NCBI GenBank assembly: GCA_019417975.1
Contig: DYCT01000130.1
Coordinates: 1 to 6,305, forward strand
Length of the DNA stretch: 6,305 nt
Reading direction: 5' to 3'
Source: Bacteroides sp.
Lineage (GTDB): Bacteria > Bacteroidota > Bacteroidia > Bacteroidales > Bacteroidaceae
Positions 1 to 5,444 of this stretch are shown piece by piece. Below the pieces are notes generated by a model. The model was not told where the DNA came from. It searched no databases and worked only from the letters and a program-made list of their open reading frames with translations. Position 1 is the first letter of the stretch, and each line of letters starts with the position of its first letter. The translations under genes were made by a program, and so were the position numbers.

Positions 1-1670
1 ATAATAACTCCTGCATAACCAATGGAAGTATCGAAGATAACAAATGTGGAAAATTTGCAGACTTTACAGCTAAAGCTCTCAATGAAATAAAAAAATTAGG
101 AGCTACACACATTTGGTATACCGGTGTCATCGAGCATGCCACTCAAACAGATTATCGTCGCTATAGCATCCGCCCAGACCATCCCGCAGTTGTAAAAGGT
201 AAAGCCGGATCGCCATATGCTATCAAAGACTATTACGATGTAGACCCCGACTTGGCTAACGATGTACCAAACCGAATGAAAGAATTCGAGAATCTGGTCA
301 AACGCACACACCGAGCCGGATTAAAAGTCATTATCGATTTTGTACCCAACCATGTAGCCCGCCAATACCAGTCGGATGCAAAACCCGATGGAATTACCGA
401 TTTGGGAGCAAACGACAATACGACACAAGCGTTCAGCGTATACAATAATTTCTACTATATCCCCTCTACTCCCCTACAAGGTCAGTTCGACATGAAAGGA
501 AGTGCTGAAGATTATTACTACGAATGCCCTGCCAAAGCAACCGGTAATAACCGATTCGATGCATATCCTACCGTAGACGACTGGTACGAAACGGTCAAGC
601 TAAACTACGGAGTAGACTATACCAACGGAAGTGGCTGTCATTTCACTCCTACACCGGACACTTGGATAAAGATGCGCGACATTCTGCTGTTTTGGGCATC
701 CAAACACGTAGACGCATTCCGCTGTGATATGGCAGAAATGGTTCCTGTAGAGTTTTGGGGTTGGGTCATTCCTCAAATCAAAGCCCAATATCCCGACATA
801 CTCTTTATTGCAGAGGTATACAACCCCAATGAATACCGCAACTATATCTTCAACGGGAAATTCGACTACCTCTATGACAAAGTAGGTCTCTATGACACGC
901 TTCGCAATGTGACTTGCGGATATGAGTCGGCTACAGCCATCACCCATTGTTGGCAAAACGTCGGAGACATTACAGGGCATATGCTCAACTTCTTGGAAAA
1001 CCATGACGAGCAACGATTGGCTTCCGACTTCTTTGCAGGCGACGGTCACAGAGGTATCCCTGCCATGATTGTTTCTACCTGCATGAACACCAATCCAATG
1101 ATGATTTACTTCGGACAGGAATTCGGGGAAAAAGGAATGGATACAGAAGGATTCAGCGGACGAGATGGCCGAACAACAATCTTCGACTATTGGAGTGTAA
1201 ATGCAATTCGCCATTGGCGCAATGGTGGCAAGTTCGATGGTAAAATGTTGGATGAAAAGGCACAATCGCTCCATGCTTTCTATACTCGCCTGCTCAACCT
1301 TTGTCATACAGAACCGGCATTGAAGGAAGGTAAGTTCTTCGATTTGATGTATGCCAATGAAAACGGTTGGCGTTTTAATGCACACAAGCAATATGCTTTC
1401 ATGCGTAAAGCAGAAAACGACCTCTTGCTCATTATAGCCAACTTCGATGAGAGTCCGGTAAACATCGCTATCAACCTGCCGACTCATGCGTTCGATTACC
1501 TTGGCATTCCACAGAATGAAAATTATACCGCTACCGATTTACTGACCGGACAACAGGAAACAATCAGCCTGCTTCCCTACAAGGCAACCGATGTTTCAGT
1601 AGGTGGTATGAACGGAAAGATTCTAAAAGTTACATTCGAAACCTACGAAGAGAAAAAAGAAGAAGCTTAA
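1..1670 (+). CDS. GH13 alpha-amylase family glycoside hydrolase (5' end outside window)
   Basis: This hydrolyses alpha-1,4-glucan links in starch or maltodextrin. The frame is open from base 3 to the TAA at 1668-1670, giving 555 visible residues. The internal ATG at 252 is not the start, because the 83 residues before it are clearly family sequence (HIWYTGVIEHAT near 40-51, GSPYAIKDYYDVDP near 70-83). Visible GH13 regions, numbered from base 3, are region I DFVPNH near residues 112-117, nucleophile Asp242 in FRCDMAE (codon 726-728), acid/base Glu271 in FIAEVYN (813-815), and the stabilising Asp335 in ENHDEQR (1005-1007). All three catalytic acids are present, so the enzyme should be active. 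A C-terminal beta-domain follows from about residue 450, ending in a short Lys/Glu-rich tail. The missing N-terminus probably holds only the first barrel strand and possibly a signal peptide, so its location in the cell cannot be judged. Exact substrate preference within GH13 is not determined. Confidence 0.95.
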   Translation, partial: NNSCITNGSIEDNKCGKFADFTAKALNEIKKLGATHIWYTGVIEHATQTDYRRYSIRPDHPAVVKGKAGSPYAIKDYYDVDPDLANDVPNRMKEFENLVKRTHRAGLKVIIDFVPNHVARQYQSDAKPDGITDLGANDNTTQAFSVYNNFYYIPSTPLQGQFDMKGSAEDYYYECPAKATGNNRFDAYPTVDDWYETVKLNYGVDYTNGSGCHFTPTPDTWIKMRDILLFWASKHVDAFRCDMAEMVPVEFWGWVIPQIKAQYPDILFIAEVYNPNEYRNYIFNGKFDYLYDKVGLYDTLRNVTCGYESATAITHCWQNVGDITGHMLNFLENHDEQRLASDFFAGDGHRGIPAMIVSTCMNTNPMMIYFGQEFGEKGMDTEGFSGRDGRTTIFDYWSVNAIRHWRNGGKFDGKMLDEKAQSLHAFYTRLLNLCHTEPALKEGKFFDLMYANENGWRFNAHKQYAFMRKAENDLLLIIANFDESPVNIAINLPTHAFDYLGIPQNENYTATDLLTGQQETISLLPYKATDVSVGGMNGKILKVTFETYEEKKEEA

Positions 1671-1679
1671 CATAACGTA

Positions 1680-1804
1680 AGTTCGAAATAAAGTCAGAAA
1701 GCGACCTATTGCCCGTCATTGATAAAACTCACATCAATGACGGGCTTCTTTTTATAGTAACTGGCCTCTTATCTTCAATCATATATTCATCTTTGTTTCG
1801 AACT
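1680..1804 (+). repeat. 14-base inverted repeat bracketing the amylase terminator
   Basis: AGTTCGAAATAAAG at 1680-1693 is complementary to CTTTGTTTCGAACT at 1791-1804 over 14 positions. There is one exception, which is a G-U pair in plus-strand RNA. The intrinsic terminator lies between the arms. The right arm is beyond the T-tract, so the stem could form in RNA only on read-through. It may also be the terminal repeats of a small ancestral insertion. Its function is unknown. Confidence 0.5.
1711..1753 (+). terminator. Intrinsic terminator of the amylase gene
   Basis: A perfect 13-bp stem pairs 1711-1723 with 1733-1745 around a 9-base loop. TTCTTTTT follows at 1746-1753, starting directly after the stem. 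It lies 40 bases after the amylase stop. On the opposite strand there is no T-run after the hairpin, so it should act mainly on plus-strand transcription. Confidence 0.93.
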
Positions 1805-1822
1805 CTCGTCACTATCAGTTTT

Positions 1823-1850
1823 CCGTAAACAATTCGCCCCTGCCGTAAAC
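1823..1850 (-). repeat. Direct repeat GTTTACGG, two copies with exact 20-bp period
   Basis: On the minus strand GTTTACGG occurs at 1850-1843 and again at 1830-1823, so the copies are spaced exactly 20 bp, close to two DNA helical turns. The first copy overlaps the 3' arm of the long-range stem at 1829-1848. It could be a protein-binding pair or simply part of the structured element. Confidence 0.55.
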
Positions 1851-1927
1851 TATGAGCTGCAACTCCAAAAGCTTTATATCTAACTTTTAGGAGCACTTCA
1901 AAAGCCGTTACAGCAGAGGCGAATTAT
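1829..1927 (-). other. Long-range stem-loop, candidate structured RNA or repeat element
   Basis: Bases 1831-1848 pair with 1908-1925 over 18 positions and extend to 20 bp (1829-1848 with 1908-1927). The three non-Watson-Crick positions (1830/1926, 1839/1917, 1844/1912) are A-C on the plus strand but G-U in minus-strand RNA, so the helix is unbroken only as a minus-strand transcript. The 59-base loop holds a second hairpin: CTCCTAAAAG (1893-1884) pairs with CTTTTGGAG (1871-1863), with one bulged T. The element lies downstream of the HpaII-like gene and would be in its 3' UTR or a processed or independent small RNA. A dispersed repeat is also possible. I do not recognise a known family. Confidence 0.6.
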
Positions 1928-1934
1928 AGCTATA

Positions 1935-1980
1935 TTGCCAGTCGGAACTGCAATGCAGTTCTACCGATTTCGACCGGCAA
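1935..1980 (-). other. Hairpin directly after the stop codon of the HpaII-like gene
   Basis: Read on the minus strand, TTGCCGGTCG (1980-1971) pairs with CGACTGGCAA (1944-1935), giving ten pairs with one G-U. Nested inside is a perfect 7-bp hairpin with a 3-base loop, GAACTGC-ATT-GCAGTTC (1961-1945), with nine unpaired bases (1970-1962) on one side. The element starts at the very next base after the TGA stop (1983-1981). There is no T-tract, so it is not a standard intrinsic terminator. It may protect the 3' end of the operon mRNA or be one end of a repeat element shared with the long-range stem-loop beside it. Confidence 0.65.
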
Positions 1981-3066
1981 TCAACGCTTCGTCAATCCGA
2001 TTTTCAGATTCAGTTTAAAATAATAGACTCCGTTTTCGCGTTCCAAGTAACCGTACTTATCCTTTTCGGTCGATCCTTTTTCAAAACGAGAGTTATAGAA
2101 CAAGAAATCCTCGAATGCCTCTTTTTCTCCTTTATGATAGCAAAGCAAACGTCCATTGCCATCCACAAAAATAAAGCCCCCCACAGCCGAATCGGTTCCA
2201 TTGTATTGTTTAGCCGGACGCATACCCAACGCCAAAGCCATCAAGAACTGACGGATTTTGAATTCATAGTAACCATGCTTATGAATCAACTCGTCTTTAA
2301 TCTTCAACGGATTAATCTCTTTGATACGTTCAGTAAGTTCGCTCACACGAGTTATTCCATCGAGATACATCACCCGAAGCATCTCACTTATCAGCCGCGG
2401 AAAGTGAAGATCAATCATCGACAAGTTACTACGAAACACCTTATCGGCTACATCACTATACTTCAATATACCACCCAAACGTTCTATCATCAACATACGG
2501 TCTACTACCTCGTTGGCAGACTCCAGTGCATTTACTTTATTCACTGTAGGAACAGCAAAACGAACTCCTGTCTGCTCAAACTTGAAATTAGCCGAACGGC
2601 CTCCATCAAGTAGCGGAACCAACAATCCGATACGAGACCGAACAGAAAATCCCATCGGTTTCATCTCGGATGTATAGAAAGCAATGTAGAAATCCGTCCT
2701 ATCCTCTGTCCGAGCCTCCAAGTCGTAAATCAATACCTTATCCAGAAACTCCTCAACCCCTTCGGGCGACTCTACCATATTATCACTCGCCTGCTTCAGT
2801 CCCTCTAAAATCCGATTCGCCATATCTCCAAAATCGGCACGAGGCACCAGCATATCCATCTTCTCACCAAGCAAATGCACGTATTCACCTTCTATACGAT
2901 ACAGACGGCTCCCATCGTGTTCTTCACGCTGAATATAAGCAATAGGCAGACAGCCATCTTCACTCGGTTTCACATCTGCTGTACCCAAGTCTACTTTTCC
3001 TTCTTCCAGCAAACGGAATACTGCATACAACTCGCTCCATTCTTTCTTACTCGCTTCAAAAGCCAT
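1981..3066 (-). CDS. HpaII-family restriction endonuclease homologue, solitary, with altered active-site motif
   Basis: This 361-residue protein resembles R.HpaII (which cuts CCGG) along its whole length, as I recall the family. Matches are the N-terminal KKEWSELY (7-14), the central GFSVRSRIG (139-147) followed by SANFKFE (158-164), the helical block INPLK...YYEFKIRQFL...LGMRPAKQYNG (251-290), VGGFIFV (295-301), LLCYHKGEKEAFEDFLF (307-323) and the terminal YYFKLNLKI (348-356). Family members that I remember read GFSIKSQLGSP at the core, where the Lys is the expected PD-(D/E)xK catalytic residue. Here it is Arg143 (codon CGG, 2640-2638), and the TLLNAS segment after it is also changed. Asp125 (TDFYIAF) is a possible remaining metal ligand. 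The start at 3066 puts EWSELY close to the N-terminus as usual. The gene follows the CPBP gene by 36 bases. No DNA methyltransferase is present in the window. It may be an inactive or repurposed nuclease. Family assignment is strong; activity is doubtful. Confidence 0.82.
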   Translation of the reverse strand: MAFEASKKEWSELYAVFRLLEEGKVDLGTADVKPSEDGCLPIAYIQREEHDGSRLYRIEGEYVHLLGEKMDMLVPRADFGDMANRILEGLKQASDNMVESPEGVEEFLDKVLIYDLEARTEDRTDFYIAFYTSEMKPMGFSVRSRIGLLVPLLDGGRSANFKFEQTGVRFAVPTVNKVNALESANEVVDRMLMIERLGGILKYSDVADKVFRSNLSMIDLHFPRLISEMLRVMYLDGITRVSELTERIKEINPLKIKDELIHKHGYYEFKIRQFLMALALGMRPAKQYNGTDSAVGGFIFVDGNGRLLCYHKGEKEAFEDFLFYNSRFEKGSTEKDKYGYLERENGVYYFKLNLKIGLTKR

Positions 3067-3102
3067 AGTTATCTATTTTTATTATTTTAGTAATTGAAAA
3101 AA

Positions 3103-3717
3103 TCAGATGGGAAACCAGATAAATACCGCTACATCCCATACCGCGTGCGACACAATAAGCACATCCAGCCGGTTGGGAAAGAAACGATAAACAAGTCCCC
3201 ATATCGCACCTGCCACCATAGCCGCCATGATAAGCATGAAGTTGAACGACGCTACATGTGCCAAAGCATACAGCAAAGTAGCCACCACAAATCCCACATT
3301 GGGCGAGAACTTACGAGTCAAGGTTTCCTGCACATAGCCTCTCCAATAGATTTCTTCAGCCGGACCTATCAATACCAACATTAAGAAAGTAAGCAACCCT
3401 GCGGACTGCCCTTCTTTCATATCGTAAATGGTATCCACCTGCGGACGAGCAAAGCTAAACATCCAAGCCGATATCTTGTCGCCCAACCAAAAGACACCCC
3501 ACATCACTGCAGCCAAAGCCAATCCCATCAATATATTCTTGGGCGTGAGGTGTATCTTTTTACCCCATTTCGGATTGAAACAGGAAGAGATGATACAAAG
3601 TATCGAAGCCGATATTGTCATCATCACCCAAAAAGAAATATGAGGCGCTGTCCACGGAGAAAACATCACCGCCCAAAGCGTGTAGGCCAATGCCAATGTG
3701 AAAACCAATTGTTTCAT
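3103..3717 (-). CDS. CPBP-family intramembrane metalloprotease
   Basis: This is a multi-pass inner-membrane protein of 204 residues, in the usual size range for CPBP (Abi/CAAX-like, Rce1-related) proteases. All signature motifs are intact: EExxxR at Glu121-Glu122...Arg126 (AEEIYWRGYVQ), the second motif with Tyr150 and His154 (YALAH), and the third, HxxxD, at His191 and Asp195 (SHAVWD). Hydrophobic segments lie near residues 4-20, 28-46, 60-79, 106-118, 141-158, 160-178 and 185-201. The substrate is unknown. Bacterial relatives have been linked to bacteriocin immunity, protein maturation or processing of prenylated or CAAX-like proteins. It starts 29 bases after the upstream prenyltransferase stop and is followed 36 bases later by the HpaII-like gene, so the three are probably co-transcribed. 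A role acting on prenylated products of its neighbour is conceivable but unsupported. Confidence 0.9.
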   Translation of the reverse strand: MKQLVFTLALAYTLWAVMFSPWTAPHISFWVMMTISASILCIISSCFNPKWGKKIHLTPKNILMGLALAAVMWGVFWLGDKISAWMFSFARPQVDTIYDMKEGQSAGLLTFLMLVLIGPAEEIYWRGYVQETLTRKFSPNVGFVVATLLYALAHVASFNFMLIMAAMVAGAIWGLVYRFFPNRLDVLIVSHAVWDVAVFIWFPI

Positions 3718-3746
3718 CCTATAATCTATCTTAGTTCATGTTTCAT

Positions 3747-4634
3747 TTAAATCCAGACAGCCAACAAAAAAGACAATACCAGCAATACACTGAACATCAA
3801 CTGAAGCTGTGCTGTACGCTCATCCAATATAGCAATACCTTCTTGACCCTTGACCAGGAAAGAAGACATCAGTGTGACATTGTCATAGGCAAACTTAAGA
3901 GCTAAAACAGCCAAAAGTGTCCATACAGGGAATACGCCTGCCACAATGCAACCTACAATCCATACAAAAGGAAATAGCACCTCGAAACGATAAATAGACA
4001 CTGCCTGCTTAGCAGAAATCTTCATAGGCAACGTCAGTATATCTGCCCGTTCATCTGTTTGAATGTCGCGCGTATTGTTTGCATGAAGAATAGCTACTGT
4101 AATAAATCCTACCGGCAAAGACAACCAAAGCACTTTCGGCAAGAAAGCGCCTACCGCTACATACGAAGTCCCCAACATAGGCAATAACGCATAAGCAAAG
4201 AAAATGACGACATCGCCCAATGCACGATATTTCAAAGGCGGATACAGCAAAGTACAAAGCACACCTCCTAAGCCCACATACAGCAAAGGCAGACCTGTAT
4301 AACACAACAATCCGATGCCTAAGACCAAAGAAAGAGCCAACAGACCAAGCGACAAGCGGAAAATCTCTTCCGGAGCAAACAATCCGCTTGTCAGGGTTTT
4401 CGAGCCATACGTGTCTTGTGCATCCACTTTATGTTTAAAATCGAAATAATCACTCCAAGTGTTACCGGCAGCTTGGAAGGCAACCATAGCAATCAGTGCC
4501 CAAATGCCCCCGACCCAATCAATCGATTCTCCTGTCCAATACAAATAGCACAACGTAACCGCAACCGGCATGGTCGAAGCTGGGAACGACCAAGGGCGTG
4601 TTGCTACAATCCAGTCCTTCAAAGTTTTTTCCAT
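3747..4634 (-). CDS. UbiA-family prenyltransferase, MenA-like (1,4-dihydroxy-2-naphthoate prenyltransferase type)
   Basis: This is a polytopic membrane enzyme of 295 residues, the usual MenA/UbiA length. The N-terminal DWIVATRPWSFPAS (7-20) is the MenA-type opening. The first Asp-rich motif is Asn58, Asp62, Asp65 and Asp71 (NTWSDYFD...VD), with the same spacing as MenA. The second is NNTRDIQTDERAD (186-198), with Asp190 and Asp194 for Mg-diphosphate binding. Repeated hydrophobic helices fill the rest. MenA attaches a polyprenyl tail to 1,4-dihydroxy-2-naphthoate in menaquinone synthesis, which fits an anaerobe using menaquinone with fumarate reductase. From memory, Bacteroides carry more than one UbiA-type enzyme, so this could be a paralogue with another acceptor, and I withhold the symbol. 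No other men genes are in the window. It appears to lead the three-gene run, with its own candidate promoter just upstream. Confidence 0.85.
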   Translation of the reverse strand: MEKTLKDWIVATRPWSFPASTMPVAVTLCYLYWTGESIDWVGGIWALIAMVAFQAAGNTWSDYFDFKHKVDAQDTYGSKTLTSGLFAPEEIFRLSLGLLALSLVLGIGLLCYTGLPLLYVGLGGVLCTLLYPPLKYRALGDVVIFFAYALLPMLGTSYVAVGAFLPKVLWLSLPVGFITVAILHANNTRDIQTDERADILTLPMKISAKQAVSIYRFEVLFPFVWIVGCIVAGVFPVWTLLAVLALKFAYDNVTLMSSFLVKGQEGIAILDERTAQLQLMFSVLLVLSFLLAVWI

Positions 4635-4663
4635 AAAAAAGTCAGCTTAAAATATTTAAGTCG

Positions 4664-4694
4664 CGAAGGTATGATAAAAAGTTATGATAAGAAA
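4664..4694 (-). promoter_or_regulatory. Candidate Bacteroidetes-type promoter for the prenyltransferase operon
   Basis: On the minus strand TACCTTCG (4671-4664) matches the -7 consensus TAnnTTTG with one mismatch. TTTC (4694-4691) lies 19 bases upstream, where the -33 element TTTG is expected. Transcription would begin about 20-25 bases before the ATG at 4634. A perfect AT-rich hairpin, CTTAAA-TAT-TTTAAG (4660-4646), lies in the short leader. The site is just downstream of the tRNA terminator, consistent with a fresh transcription unit. Confidence 0.45.
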
Positions 4695-4704
4695 GATAAT
4701 GTAT

Positions 4705-4741
4705 AAAAAAAGGCTGCATCGCCCATCACGACACAGCCTTT
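4705..4741 (-). terminator. Intrinsic terminator after tRNA-Ser
   Basis: On the minus strand AAAGGCTG (4741-4734) pairs with CAGCCTTT (4716-4709), and the stem continues inward through five more pairs, two of them G-U, around a 7-base loop. It runs into a tract of seven T (4711-4705). It starts 16 bases after the tRNA 3' end and separates the tRNA from the prenyltransferase operon. Confidence 0.92.
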
Positions 4742-4757
4742 ACCTAAATATACGATG

Positions 4758-4846
4758 CGGAAAGAGTGGGATTCAAACCCACGGAACAGCATAAGCCGTT
4801 CGCCGGATTTCGAGTCCGGTCCATTCGATCACTCTGGCATCTTTCC
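4758..4846 (-). tRNA. tRNA-Ser (anticodon CGA)
   Basis: This is an 89-base class II tRNA. The acceptor stem is GGAAAGA with TCTTTCC, then discriminator G at 4758. The anticodon stem CCGGA/TCCGG encloses the loop CTCGAAA with anticodon CGA (4812-4810), which reads UCG. A variable arm of about 20 bases between the anticodon and T stems is typical of serine tRNAs, and the T arm is GTGGG-TTTGAAT-CCCAC. The CCA end is not encoded (GCAT follows). It lies 62 bases downstream of the SPOR lipoprotein gene on the same strand and is followed by an intrinsic terminator. Confidence 0.97.
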
Positions 4847-4857
4847 AAATCCGAGGG

Positions 4858-4865
4858 CAAAGATA
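4858..4865 (-). promoter_or_regulatory. Candidate -7 promoter box of tRNA-Ser
   Basis: TATCTTTG on the minus strand is a full match to the Bacteroidetes -7 consensus TAnnTTTG. It ends 11 bases before the mature tRNA 5' end, giving a plausible short leader. No good TTTG is seen at the expected -33 distance, so the tRNA may also be co-transcribed from the lipoprotein gene. Confidence 0.5.
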
Positions 4866-4908
4866 TAACAATTCTCTATAGCTTGTACCCTCGATAGTTT
4901 GTTTTTTA

Positions 4909-5403
4909 TCATTTAACACGACGCAATATCCAAGAGCCCTGGAAGTCAGAACGGTTTGGATATTTAGCTTTGAATATGTCGCGAGCTTCAACAGCCGAAG
5001 CATGGTCGTCGAATGTGCTTACCACTACACGATACATGGCTCTCTCTGCATTGAAAACAACCATTGCATTGTAACCTTCTCCATCGAGCATATCTTTCAA
5101 TCCTTCAGCATTTGCTTTTACTGAGAAGCTACCGCATACTACACTGAAATCTTTTAATCCATTACCAGCAACAACAGTTACCTTTTCCTCGCGAGCAGAC
5201 TCTGTTACAACCGGCTTAGGAGTAGATACCACAGGAGCCTCTACCACAGGAGCTGTTTCAACCGGAGCAGTTACTTCCGGCTCTGCCAACTCTTGCTGTT
5301 TTGCCTTTTCATATGCTTTCTTATAAGCACTTTCGCTCGATTTACAAGCAGAGAATGCCAACAACACACAAAGTCCTGTTCCTAAAATCGCTAACTTTTT
5401 CAT
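4909..5403 (-). CDS. SPOR-domain lipoprotein (peptidoglycan-binding, periplasmic)
   Basis: This 164-residue protein starts with a lipoprotein signal (KK, hydrophobic 4-18, lipobox FSAC with the lipidated Cys20). The residues after it (KSSE) lack the strongly acidic surface-export signal of Bacteroides lipoproteins, so the protein probably faces the periplasm. Residues 25-40 are charged and likely helical. Residues 41-70 form a Pro/Val/Glu-rich linker with repeated PVV and APV units. Residues 84-162 fit a SPOR domain, with DFSVVCGSFSVKANAEGL at the start and MYRVVVSTFDDHASAVEARD in the second half, the usual beta-alpha-beta-beta-alpha-beta pattern. SPOR domains bind denuded septal glycan, so a role in cell division or envelope maintenance is likely. 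It lies 41 bases after the dehydrogenase stop and is probably co-transcribed with it; no strong promoter is visible in the gap. Confidence 0.9.
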   Translation of the reverse strand: MKKLAILGTGLCVLLAFSACKSSESAYKKAYEKAKQQELAEPEVTAPVETAPVVEAPVVSTPKPVVTESAREEKVTVVAGNGLKDFSVVCGSFSVKANAEGLKDMLDGEGYNAMVVFNAERAMYRVVVSTFDDHASAVEARDIFKAKYPNRSDFQGSWILRRVK

Positions 5404-5444
5404 CTTTTACTATTCTATTTTTAAAATTAATATACTCCTTACTG

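Larger units (their letters stand above)
1671..1980. other. 310-base convergent intergenic region rich in inverted repeats
   Basis: No coding gene is visible between the amylase stop and the stop of the minus-strand HpaII-like gene. The region holds the amylase terminator (1711-1753), an inverted repeat bracketing it (1680-1693 and 1791-1804), a long-range stem (1829-1848 with 1908-1927), a small bulged hairpin inside that (1863-1871 with 1884-1893), a 20-bp-spaced direct repeat (1823-1830 and 1843-1850) and a hairpin abutting the minus-strand stop (1935-1980). I see no T-tract terminator for the minus-strand gene. Confidence 0.85.

Noticed and set aside
600..1487. A 295-codon open frame on the minus strand inside the amylase gene
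   Set aside because: It is fully antisense to a clear GH13 catalytic core, its translation shows no recognisable domain and has an odd Cys/His/Val-rich composition. It is best explained as a codon-bias shadow.
252..1670. Treating the ATG at 252 as the amylase start
   Set aside because: The frame is open back to base 3 and encodes conserved amylase sequence upstream of this Met, so the gene simply begins outside the window.
2134..2613. A 159-codon plus-strand open frame inside the HpaII-like gene
   Set aside because: It is antisense to a gene with full-length family similarity, it is rich in His/Thr/Gln with no domain, and it has no promoter or leader.
1981..3066. A complete restriction-modification system
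   Set aside because: No cytosine methyltransferase motifs are found in any supported gene in the window, and the endonuclease-like protein has a changed core motif.
4758..4846. An integration site (att) at the tRNA-Ser gene
   Set aside because: No integrase and no direct repeat of the tRNA 3' end was found nearby; the genes on both sides look like core chromosome.
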